Shown here: positions 1 through 5,858 of the stretch, one piece after another
Layout of the letters: each line of letters begins with the position of its first letter
Numbering within the stretch: position 1 is the first letter of the stretch
From: an uncultured Opitutales bacterium
GTDB taxonomy: Bacteria > Verrucomicrobiota > Verrucomicrobiia > Opitutales > UBA2995
Direction: 5' to 3'
Assembly: GCA_937920335.1 (NCBI GenBank)
Contig: CALGUT010000334.1
Coordinates: 1 to 6,181, forward strand
Length of the DNA stretch: 6,181 nucleotides
Position numbers and translations under genes: made by a program
The notes under the pieces: model-generated
Told to the model about the DNA's origin: nothing
Seen by the model: only the letters and a program-made list of their open reading frames with translations
The model's database searches: none

Positions 1-156
1 GTCGTCCAAGACCCCAGCTATCGTGGTCGATCCGCCATGATTATGGGGAAGCTGTACAAGCGAAATAACGAATGGAAATTCGCAGCGATTGGAGATGCTA
101 CTGAAGATCCTTTCTTTGCTGCAACTATTGCCAACATTCTCAACAATTACGCATAA
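1..156 (+). CDS. TerD-family protein, C-terminal fragment (5' end outside window)
   Basis: Frame 1 is open from the first base and stops with TAA at 154-156, giving the last 51 residues of a protein. The pattern of a short beta hairpin followed by 'GKLYKRNNEWKFAAIGD' and a terminal helix is typical of the end of the TerD domain (TerD/TerE/TerZ and CABP relatives). In these proteins a Gly-x-Leu-Tyr-(Arg/Lys)-x(3-4)-Glu-Trp-Lys-Phe segment precedes the C-terminus. TerD domains are cytoplasmic calcium-binding beta sandwiches of tellurite-resistance and stress systems; the acidic calcium sites lie upstream and cannot be checked here. The stop is 12 nt before the next start, so the gene is probably co-transcribed with the VWA genes. 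The family assignment rests on the C-terminal signature plus context; which TerD paralogue it is cannot be decided. Confidence 0.82.
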   Translation, partial: VVQDPSYRGRSAMIMGKLYKRNNEWKFAAIGDATEDPFFAATIANILNNYA

Positions 157-168
157 AAACACCAATCT

Positions 169-807
169 ATGAGACGTTTACCTGTATATTTATTGCTCGA
201 CACTTCATCCTCCATGACTGGAGAACCGATCGAGCAAGTTAAGAACGGAGTTCAGATGCTTATATCTGCACTGCGTAAGGATCCTTATGCTTTGGAAACC
301 GCTTTCCTCAGTGTCATCACCTTCGACAGCGCGGCCAATCAGGTCGTGCCCTTGACTGAACTTGTTAACTTCCAAGTCCCGGACTTGCAGGCAAATGGGG
401 TCACCGCAATGGGCGGGGCACTTAGTCTGGTGAAACAAAGAGCCGACCAAGAAGTGAATAAATCATCCGCCGAAGTTAAGGGTGACTGGAAGCCTATGGT
501 TTTCATCATGACCGACGGACTACCCACTGACGACATCCAGAAAGGCCTCCAAGAATTCAAGGAAGGAAATTGGGGCATTATAGTCGGCTGCGGCGTCGAC
601 AATGCTGACACCGCCGCTCTGAAGCAAATTGCGGGTGAGGCAGTCGTCACTCTCTCAACTTCTGACTCTACTGCAATGAGCGCGTTCTTCAAGTGGGTCT
701 CTGCGTCAGTCAGCTTTGGAAGTAAAAGCGTTGAGACAATAGGCAAAGACGTAAGTGGGCTGGACGAGCTACCTCCCCCACCTCCTGAAATCAACGTTGT
801 TGTCTAG
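169..807 (+). CDS. TerY-type von Willebrand factor A (VWA) protein, first copy
   Basis: This 212-residue protein is almost entirely one VWA domain. The metal-ion-dependent adhesion site (MIDAS) is complete: D11-x-S13-x-S15 in LLLDTSSSM, T79 in VTAMGG and D116 in MTDG. The opening RRLPVYLLLD and the KGDW segment (104-107) before strand 4 are characteristic of TerY. After the domain comes a short linker ending in LPPPPPEIN (201-209), a five-proline run that could be a binding peptide. There is no signal peptide or membrane segment, so it should be cytosolic. The start is fixed by the in-frame TAA of the TerD gene 12 nt upstream, and no Shine-Dalgarno sequence is visible. In Ter systems TerY proteins are predicted to act as metal-dependent scaffolds with a kinase and phosphatase, both encoded just downstream. 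The fold is certain; the partner and cellular role are inferred. Confidence 0.93.
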   Translation: MRRLPVYLLLDTSSSMTGEPIEQVKNGVQMLISALRKDPYALETAFLSVITFDSAANQVVPLTELVNFQVPDLQANGVTAMGGALSLVKQRADQEVNKSSAEVKGDWKPMVFIMTDGLPTDDIQKGLQEFKEGNWGIIVGCGVDNADTAALKQIAGEAVVTLSTSDSTAMSAFFKWVSASVSFGSKSVETIGKDVSGLDELPPPPPEINVVV

Positions 808-812
808 TCCCG

Positions 813-1523
813 ATGAGCAGAAGACTGCCAGTTTTTCTCCTCTTGGATACCTCCGGGTCGATGCGTGGTGAGCCGATTGAGTCGGTCAAAGTTGGCTTAA
901 CCACAATGCTTTCGAGTCTGCGAAGAGACCCCTCTGCTCTGGAGTCCGTTTACATCTCAATCATCACCTTTGATCGCGAAGTAAAAGAGTTGATTCCTTT
1001 AACACCCCTTGACGCATTTCAGCTCCCTGATTTTACAACTCCGGATTCAGGACCAACGCATTTGGGTGAGGCTCTTGAGACGCTCCACGGTGCGGTATTG
1101 AGAGATGTCAAAAGATCTACTCCGACACAAAAGGGAGACTGGAGACCTCTTCTATTTATCCTGACTGACGGTAAGCCTTCTGATTCTGCTCGTTTTAAGG
1201 AATGGACCCCAAAAGTTTGCGCACTCACCTTCGGCACAGTCGTGGGGTGTGCCGCTGGGATTAAGGCTGATAAATCCTCTCTTGAAACCCTTTGTGATCA
1301 TGTTGTCTCTCTTGACACGATGGACAGCGCTTCTTTCGAGCAATTCTTCAAATGGGTATCCGCCTCTGTTGCAGCGGGCAGCACTAGCATGGGAGCAACT
1401 TCAAGTGTCCACCTCCCGCCTCCGCCACCAGAGGTGAATACAGTAATTAGACCTTTTCGATTTTCATGGCCTCATTCCGCCTATTCGGATGTTTCCGAAA
1501 AAAACCACCCAATCAAACAGTGA
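813..1523 (+). CDS. TerY-type VWA protein, second copy, with an unusual C-terminal extension
   Basis: This 236-residue VWA protein is a clear paralogue of the preceding gene: RRLPVFLLLDTSGSM.GEPIE.V and KGDWRPLLFILTDG match it closely. The MIDAS set is D12, S14, S16, a Thr near 82 and D119, so metal binding should be intact. It also carries the proline run LPPPPPEVN (201-209). The first copy ends three residues after that motif, but this one continues for 24 residues beyond VI (212) and runs 58 nt into the phosphatase gene. The extension resembles no known domain and may come from a lost stop codon (see findings). The start lies 5 nt after the upstream stop with no Shine-Dalgarno sequence, suggesting translational coupling. 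Predicted role: cytosolic VWA scaffold of the TerY-P triad. The last 24 residues are doubtful as functional protein. Confidence 0.92.
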   Translation: MSRRLPVFLLLDTSGSMRGEPIESVKVGLTTMLSSLRRDPSALESVYISIITFDREVKELIPLTPLDAFQLPDFTTPDSGPTHLGEALETLHGAVLRDVKRSTPTQKGDWRPLLFILTDGKPSDSARFKEWTPKVCALTFGTVVGCAAGIKADKSSLETLCDHVVSLDTMDSASFEQFFKWVSASVAAGSTSMGATSSVHLPPPPPEVNTVIRPFRFSWPHSAYSDVSEKNHPIKQ

Positions 1524-3082
1524 GCACTACCAACGAGGAGAATACCAGCACTCCTGATCCTGACGAAATTTCGCAGCAGCAGTCATGTTCAAATAGCGAA
1601 ACTCTGGACTCTCCCCAACCCGAGAATCCAGAGGCCATGAATATCGAAGAAGAATCCGAAACCACACAGCCTGCTGAAGATCCTGGTCCAACTGGTAATG
1701 AAACGACATCACCTCTCGATACACATCAAAGAAAGGACTCAGAGGAGGAGACCTCAACACTAACAGCTCCCGCTGACTCGATTACTCCCACTCATTCATC
1801 CACAGAGGCTGATCAGACTGACAGTCTAACAGTTACGCCCACAGAGTATGCTCTACCTAACGGAAAAGACGGTGAACCCTATCGAGTAGAGCACCTCAAA
1901 GAAAAAATCTTTAGTGACGCTGCGTCAGAGATCTTAACCTACTATATTGAAGGGCTTGACGAAAGTGGCATCACTCTTCTGGAAAATGAAGACACCCTAG
2001 ACGGCATTCCTACTCTAATCGACAACGAACCCAAAGTCATTCAGATAGAGCTCTTCTACCACCTCCGAAATCAGGAGAGAAAGCCTCCCTTCAAGCATAA
2101 ACTCCGCTTCGCCATAAATCCTGACCCTCAAAAACTCTGGAAGAACATCCCTTCAAACCGAGAGAAACCCTATTGGAAATCCGACGAAGATTGTGAACTC
2201 CTGGAGGAACCCGGCTCAGGAAGATTGATTGCAGCAAGCAAGCGCGGAAGGAGCCACGCCCATGAAGGAACCTGCCGCGACGATCACTATGCTATCAAGT
2301 ATTTTCATCAATCCGGATGGTGGCTTTCGATCGTTGCTGACGGTGCAGGCTCCGCTATCTATTCCCGTAAAGGGGCTGAAATCGCCTGTACAGCTGGCAC
2401 CAAATTATTCGAGGACTCCATCCCCTTTCTCGATTCAGAACAACTCACAAATGCTATTTGTGAATACGCAGAAGGATCAGAGAGTTCCAAGAATGAGGTC
2501 TTTGGTAAACTCCAAGAGCTCTTTATTAAGCGGATAGGTTATCCTGTCTGCCTTGAGATTTACGAACACGCGAAGACCAGTTCCCACAAGGCTAAAGATT
2601 ACAATACCACCTTCCTAATTTCGGCTTGGAAAAAAACTCCAGATGGGTGGTTCGTTTGCGCCTTTTCTATCGGCGACGGAGGCATTGCAGTTCTCCACGA
2701 ATCCGAAATCACACCGCTAAACAAAGGTGATGAGGGAGAATTTTCAGGAGAAACAATCTTTCTCACATCAAATAACGTATGGGAAGACAGCGCAGCTCTC
2801 CGCAACCGGGTGAAATTCGGGCTATTCAAAGATGTTCATGGAATTTACGGAATGAGTGACGGAATTACCGACCCCTATTTCGAGACCGAACACAATTTCT
2901 CCCAGTTGGAGAAGTGGCACAAATTCACCGAGGAGATCGACAGCCACCTCGCGCAATCAGCCTCTCCCGAAAAACGGCTCCTTGACTGGATGGATTTTTG
3001 GAGTCCAGGAAACCATGATGACCGAACTCTTACCGTATTCCAACCAGTTCCACCTCAAACCCAGCGAGAAGAGAATGCCTAA
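1466..3082 (+). CDS. PP2C-family Ser/Thr protein phosphatase with disordered N-terminus and probable Ig-like domain
   Basis: This 538-residue protein has three parts. Residues 1-14 are short and basic (FRKK). Residues 15-127 are a low-complexity stretch rich in Ser, Thr, Glu, Asp and Pro, surely disordered. Residues about 128-222 look like a small beta domain: LPNGKDGEPY and DGIPT recall bacterial 'putative Ig' modules. From about 255 a PP2C domain follows with its metal-binding and catalytic motifs: RG..HAHEG..RDDHY (260-274), ADGAGS (291-296), IGDGG (402-406), MSDGITD (463-469) and DDRTL (518-522). Acidic residues D272/D273, D292, D465 and D518/D519 are the likely Mn/Mg ligands. The enzyme should remove phosphate from Ser/Thr, most plausibly reversing the kinase encoded next. 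ATG 1466 is chosen because a TAG (1448-1450) closes the frame just upstream and the next Met is at residue 58. It overlaps the VWA gene by 58 nt and the kinase gene by 8 nt. Confidence 0.92.
   Translation: MASFRLFGCFRKKPPNQTVSTTNEENTSTPDPDEISQQQSCSNSETLDSPQPENPEAMNIEEESETTQPAEDPGPTGNETTSPLDTHQRKDSEEETSTLTAPADSITPTHSSTEADQTDSLTVTPTEYALPNGKDGEPYRVEHLKEKIFSDAASEILTYYIEGLDESGITLLENEDTLDGIPTLIDNEPKVIQIELFYHLRNQERKPPFKHKLRFAINPDPQKLWKNIPSNREKPYWKSDEDCELLEEPGSGRLIAASKRGRSHAHEGTCRDDHYAIKYFHQSGWWLSIVADGAGSAIYSRKGAEIACTAGTKLFEDSIPFLDSEQLTNAICEYAEGSESSKNEVFGKLQELFIKRIGYPVCLEIYEHAKTSSHKAKDYNTTFLISAWKKTPDGWFVCAFSIGDGGIAVLHESEITPLNKGDEGEFSGETIFLTSNNVWEDSAALRNRVKFGLFKDVHGIYGMSDGITDPYFETEHNFSQLEKWHKFTEEIDSHLAQSASPEKRLLDWMDFWSPGNHDDRTLTVFQPVPPQTQREENA
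3066..3074 (+). promoter_or_regulatory. Purine-rich ribosome-binding region of the kinase gene
   Basis: GAGAAGAGA lies directly before ATG 3075 and inside the last codons of the phosphatase gene. Its first GAG is 6 nt from the start codon. It is the only start in the operon with an arguable Shine-Dalgarno-like sequence, and it supports starting the kinase at 3075 rather than at in-frame ATGs further upstream. The match is weak, and translational coupling through the 8-nt overlap may matter more. Confidence 0.4.
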
Positions 3083-4574
3083 GACCATCACGCTGAAAGC
3101 AACAGACGGCACCCCTTTACAATACGTTGACGAAATCATCGGCCAGGGTGGGATGAAGGATGTCTACTTTTCTCCCGACCGAAGTTACGTTGTCGCATTT
3201 TTCAGAGAGAAGCAGGATTACAATTCCATTGAGCGATTGGAGAATATTGTTGGGGACTACCGTCGTAAAATCTTTGAGCAAGAAGGTGGATCATATTGGA
3301 AGAACCTCTACTGCTGGCCCGAAAAACTCATCAATATCGGTGGCCGAGTGGGAGTCACTGCTCCAGCCTATGCCAGTAACTACTTTTTTGAATTTGGATC
3401 CGCCAACGACGACATGCTGGGTATCAGAGGGTCAGAAAAACAGGGGAAATGGTTTGCCTCTGCCAATCATCGACAAAAGCATCTAGATCCACGGGAACGA
3501 GGTGATTGGTTTGGCTATCTCAGGGTCTGCTTGAAGATCGCAAGATCTGTTCGCCGCATGCATGCAGCAGGCCTTGCTCACTCCGACCTTTCCTACAAAA
3601 ATGTATTGGTAGACCCGGTCGGTGGTAATGCGTGCCTCATTGATTTGGACGGTTTGGTAGTCCCTGGAAAGTTCCCCCCAGACGTCGTCGGCACTCCAGA
3701 CTTCATTGCCCCTGAAGTGATGGCAACCCTCACCCTTCCTCGCGACGCCAAAAACAAGGCCCTCCCTCGAATTGAAACGGATCGTCATGCTTTGGCAGTT
3801 TTGGTCTACATGTACCTCCTCTATCGCCATCCACTGCGTGGTCAGAAACTCCACGACCAAGATCCACAGAAGGACGAAGAACTATTAATGGGTAGTAAGG
3901 CTCTTTTTATTGAGAATCCAAGGGACGTCTCCAATCGCCTGAATCCTAAGTCAGCGCGCCCCAGCGAGCTTCCATGGGCAGATACAAACAGAATCCCCTT
4001 TTCGGTAGCCGGCCCCTACCTCAAAGAACTCTTCGAGCAGTCCTTTATCGGAGGACTGCACGCGCCAATCAAGCGCCCAACTGCCGAGGATTTTGAAGTG
4101 GCTCTCATTCGCACCATTGATCTTCTCCAACCCTGCTCAAACAAAAAGTGTGACCAAAAATGGTTCGTTTTCGATAACACGACAAATCCGGCATGTCCTT
4201 TTTGTGGCACTCCTTACAATCGCCCACTGCCAATCTTAAACCTATATTCAGCCCGGGGCAGCTCCACATTCCGACCAGACAACCATCGCGTCATGGTCTA
4301 CCACAATCAGTATCTCTACCTGTGGCACGTATTCCGAACAATATTCCCTAACGAAAAGCTAACTTCCGATCAGACCAAACCGGTCGGGTACTTCGCCTTC
4401 CACGGAAACAAATGGATGTTTGTAAACCAAACACTTACTGGATTAAAAGATGTCACAGCAGACAAACCAATCCCTATTGGAGAAGCGCTCGAACTCATTG
4501 ACGGCCAACAGATTCTCCTTTCTCCTGAAGAAGGAGGCCGCCTAATTCAGGTTCAGATGACTGGAACAAAATAA
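3075..4574 (+). CDS. Divergent Ser/Thr protein kinase with zinc ribbon and C-terminal beta-rich region (TerY-P triad kinase)
   Basis: This 499-residue protein starts with a protein kinase domain (about 17-345). Motifs: glycine loop G23-Q-G-G-M-K28-D-V-Y; catalytic loop H169-S-D171-L-S-Y-K175-N176; metal motif D190-L-D192 where DFG is usual; and GTPDFIAPE (206-214) as the APE segment. The usual VAIK lysine is absent (VAFFR, 40-44) and K28 may replace it. A four-cysteine zinc ribbon follows (C354-x4-C359, C374-x2-C377). The tail (about 385-499) is beta-rich and may be FHA-like. ATG 3075 is chosen because it begins the conserved part and overlaps the phosphatase stop by 8 nt; the open frame reaches back to an ATG at 2856, but those 73 residues lie inside the phosphatase gene and look like a shadow. 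Expected role: phosphorylate Ser/Thr on a Ter partner, opposed by the adjacent PP2C. No membrane segment is seen. Substrates are unknown. Confidence 0.92.
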   Translation: MPKTITLKATDGTPLQYVDEIIGQGGMKDVYFSPDRSYVVAFFREKQDYNSIERLENIVGDYRRKIFEQEGGSYWKNLYCWPEKLINIGGRVGVTAPAYASNYFFEFGSANDDMLGIRGSEKQGKWFASANHRQKHLDPRERGDWFGYLRVCLKIARSVRRMHAAGLAHSDLSYKNVLVDPVGGNACLIDLDGLVVPGKFPPDVVGTPDFIAPEVMATLTLPRDAKNKALPRIETDRHALAVLVYMYLLYRHPLRGQKLHDQDPQKDEELLMGSKALFIENPRDVSNRLNPKSARPSELPWADTNRIPFSVAGPYLKELFEQSFIGGLHAPIKRPTAEDFEVALIRTIDLLQPCSNKKCDQKWFVFDNTTNPACPFCGTPYNRPLPILNLYSARGSSTFRPDNHRVMVYHNQYLYLWHVFRTIFPNEKLTSDQTKPVGYFAFHGNKWMFVNQTLTGLKDVTADKPIPIGEALELIDGQQILLSPEEGGRLIQVQMTGTK

Positions 4575-4575
4575 A
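4566..4575 (+). repeat. Direct repeat ACAAAATAAA, copy 1 (end of kinase gene)
   Basis: Ten bases spanning the last two sense codons and the stop of the kinase gene recur exactly at 4711-4720, directly before the ATG of the third VWA gene. Without the inserted element the two copies would be 11 nt apart. A-rich sequence makes chance possible. Confidence 0.55.
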
Positions 4576-4585
4576 CTCTCACTCC
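4576..4585 (+). repeat. Target-site duplication CTCTCACTCC, left copy
   Basis: This ten-base sequence is repeated exactly at 4700-4709, on the other side of the inverted-repeat element. The direct repeat can be read as 12 bases if the following CA is included, but the 10-base reading leaves perfectly symmetrical inverted repeats and is preferred. Confidence 0.85.
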
Positions 4586-4604
4586 CAGGGCGATTGGCTG
4601 GAAG
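4586..4604 (+). repeat. Left terminal inverted repeat of the MITE-like element
   Basis: CAGGGCGATTGGCTGGAAG pairs without mismatch with 4681-4699. Pairing stops at both ends: 4585/4700 and 4605/4680 do not match, which defines the repeat as 19 bp. Confidence 0.9.
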
Positions 4605-4680
4605 GCTGCAATCGTTGATAAAACGTTTTTTGCCCCTGTTTTCTGTTAGATTGTTTTCCTTGATTATCAAGGGTTCGGGA

Positions 4681-4699
4681 CTTCCAGCCAATCGCCCTG
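4681..4699 (-). repeat. Right terminal inverted repeat of the MITE-like element
   Basis: CTTCCAGCCAATCGCCCTG is the exact reverse complement of 4586-4604 and is followed at once by the right copy of the target duplication. Confidence 0.9.
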
Positions 4700-4709
4700 C
4701 TCTCACTCC
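4700..4709 (+). repeat. Target-site duplication CTCTCACTCC, right copy
   Basis: Identical to 4576-4585. Removing the element and one copy of the duplication would leave about 22 nt between the kinase stop and the next ATG, in keeping with the tight packing of the rest of the operon. Confidence 0.85.
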
Positions 4710-4710
4710 C

Positions 4711-4720
4711 ACAAAATAAA
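4711..4720 (+). repeat. Direct repeat ACAAAATAAA, copy 2 (leader of third VWA gene)
   Basis: Exact copy of 4566-4575. It abuts ATG 4721, so the third VWA gene has an A-rich leader and no Shine-Dalgarno sequence. Confidence 0.55.
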
Positions 4721-5749
4721 ATGCAACGTAGACTGCCCGTATACTTTCTCCTCGACTGTTCCGAATCCATGATCGGAGACGGAATTCGAGACGTCGAAAA
4801 CGGACTTAACGAATTCCTGAGTACACTGAGAAAAGATCCCCGATGTCTGGAGTCCGTCTGGATTAGTATCATTACGTTCAACAGCAACGCCAAACAGCTC
4901 ATTCCCCTATCGGAATTGACCGATATCAACATACCCTCTCTTGGCGTCCAACCAGGCACAGCAATGGGTGCTGCCTATCAGCTGCTAACCCAATGTATTC
5001 ACAACGAAGTTTCAAGAGGCACACCACACCAAAAAGGAGATTGGCGCCCGCTCGTCTTCGTCATTACTGATGGGCAACCCACGGACGACTTTTCCAAGTC
5101 GACTGCTGCAATCAACTCCCTCACCAATCCTCGGGTCGCGAACGTCTATGCCATCGGCTGCGGTGAGGATGTTGACTTTGGTCAACTTAACGAAATTAGC
5201 GATATTGTTCTCAAGCTCGACAGCCTCGATCCCGATGGAATCCGTAAACTGTTCGTCTGGCTCACCGCATCAGTCCAAACTGCCAGTATCGAGGTTCAGA
5301 GCACCGAAGCATCACCAGATGGAATTAATCTCTCAAAACTCCCGGCGGAACTCGTCAAAGTTGAAAAGAGCGCCCCACGGAGAACAGACCAGCGCCCTCG
5401 ACAGGTATTTGTCAAAGCAACCTGCAGTGTTAAACAGAAGCCTTATCTGATGCGATATAAGCTGGTTCCAGAGGCTGGTTACTATCAACCGGTAAAGAGC
5501 CATCCTCTCAAAGACGATCAACAGGGAGAAAGTCAAAGCTTCCAATTACCACCTATTTCATCTGACCTATTAGCGGGGCCAGCTCAATGCCCCTATTGTG
5601 GAAACAACGGAGGAGGTGTATGCACCTGCGGCCAAATATTCTGTGTCGAAAGCCCACCACCGGCATCCATGGAATGTCCGGGGTGTCATCAGAACATTCC
5701 ATTCTCACCCGATTCTGGCTCTTTCACCATCCAACAATCGGAGGGCTGA
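4721..5749 (+). CDS. TerY-type VWA protein with C-terminal TerY_C zinc-binding domain
   Basis: This 342-residue protein has an N-terminal VWA domain (about 5-185) with a full MIDAS: D12-C-S14-E-S16, T80 and D117 in VITDG. It keeps the TerY opening RRLPVYFLLD and the KGDWRPLVFVITDG block. Unlike the two upstream copies it lacks the PPPPP tail. It continues into a beta-rich segment (about 225-280) and a cysteine cluster: C290-x2-C293, C301-x-C303, C308 and C319-x2-C322. That arrangement fits the TerY_C metal-binding domain, which follows VWA in a subset of TerY proteins and probably binds zinc. With at most seven cysteines one or two metals are possible. The start abuts an A-rich leader. It is the last gene of the operon, separated from the kinase only by the MITE-like element. 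It probably acts in the cytosol as the metal-sensing or adaptor VWA of the triad (inferred). Confidence 0.92.
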   Translation: MQRRLPVYFLLDCSESMIGDGIRDVENGLNEFLSTLRKDPRCLESVWISIITFNSNAKQLIPLSELTDINIPSLGVQPGTAMGAAYQLLTQCIHNEVSRGTPHQKGDWRPLVFVITDGQPTDDFSKSTAAINSLTNPRVANVYAIGCGEDVDFGQLNEISDIVLKLDSLDPDGIRKLFVWLTASVQTASIEVQSTEASPDGINLSKLPAELVKVEKSAPRRTDQRPRQVFVKATCSVKQKPYLMRYKLVPEAGYYQPVKSHPLKDDQQGESQSFQLPPISSDLLAGPAQCPYCGNNGGGVCTCGQIFCVESPPPASMECPGCHQNIPFSPDSGSFTIQQSEG

Positions 5750-5858
5750 TTTCTTAGTCGAGATACAGTAAAAAGAAACCTCCTACAACTGAAGTTCCCA
5801 TTGGGTTTCACACGGCACATCTCATAGCTAGACCGTTTATTTGGGTAATCAGGGAGCT

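Larger units (their letters stand above)
4586..4699. mobile_element. 114-bp MITE-like non-autonomous element between kinase and third VWA gene
   Basis: The element is bounded by perfect 19-bp terminal inverted repeats, CAGGGCGATTGGCTGGAAG (4586-4604) and its exact reverse complement (4681-4699), and flanked by a 10-bp direct repeat (CTCTCACTCC). Its 76-bp interior has no meaningful ORF. It contains the palindrome AAAACGTTTT (4620-4629), a second inverted pair TTGATAA (4615-4621) / TTATCAA (4664-4670), and a local hairpin CCTTGA-TTA-TCAAGG (4658-4672). These are the marks of a miniature inverted-repeat transposable element moved by a transposase encoded elsewhere. A 10-bp target duplication is within the range reported for IS4-type DDE transposases, but the parent family is not identified. 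The transcript could fold into a long stem-loop inside the operon; no U-tract follows, so it is not a standard terminator. Confidence 0.85.

Noticed and set aside
339..794. Long antisense open frame inside the first VWA gene
   Set aside because: The + strand encodes a full VWA domain with all MIDAS residues; the antisense product is Ser/Pro-rich with no recognisable domain.
2856..3074. Extended N-terminus for the kinase from ATG 2856
   Set aside because: The 73 extra residues lie wholly inside the PP2C domain coding region, including its DDRT motif, and have a Ser/Pro/Arg-rich shadow composition. ATG 3075 fits the kinase start and the 8-nt overlap.
4615..4651. Promoter inside the MITE-like element (TTGATA at 4615 as -35)
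   Set aside because: No acceptable -10 lies 16-18 bp downstream; the nearest candidate, TTAGAT at 4646, is 25 bp away and a poor match.
4586..4699. Inverted repeat as an intrinsic terminator for the kinase gene
   Set aside because: The loop is 76 nt, no U-tract follows the right arm, and the flanking 10-bp direct repeat marks it as a transposed element.
5750..5858. Bidirectional terminator between the converging genes
   Set aside because: Only a tiny CCC-ATT-GGG hairpin is present, without a U-tract on either strand, so nothing can be supported.
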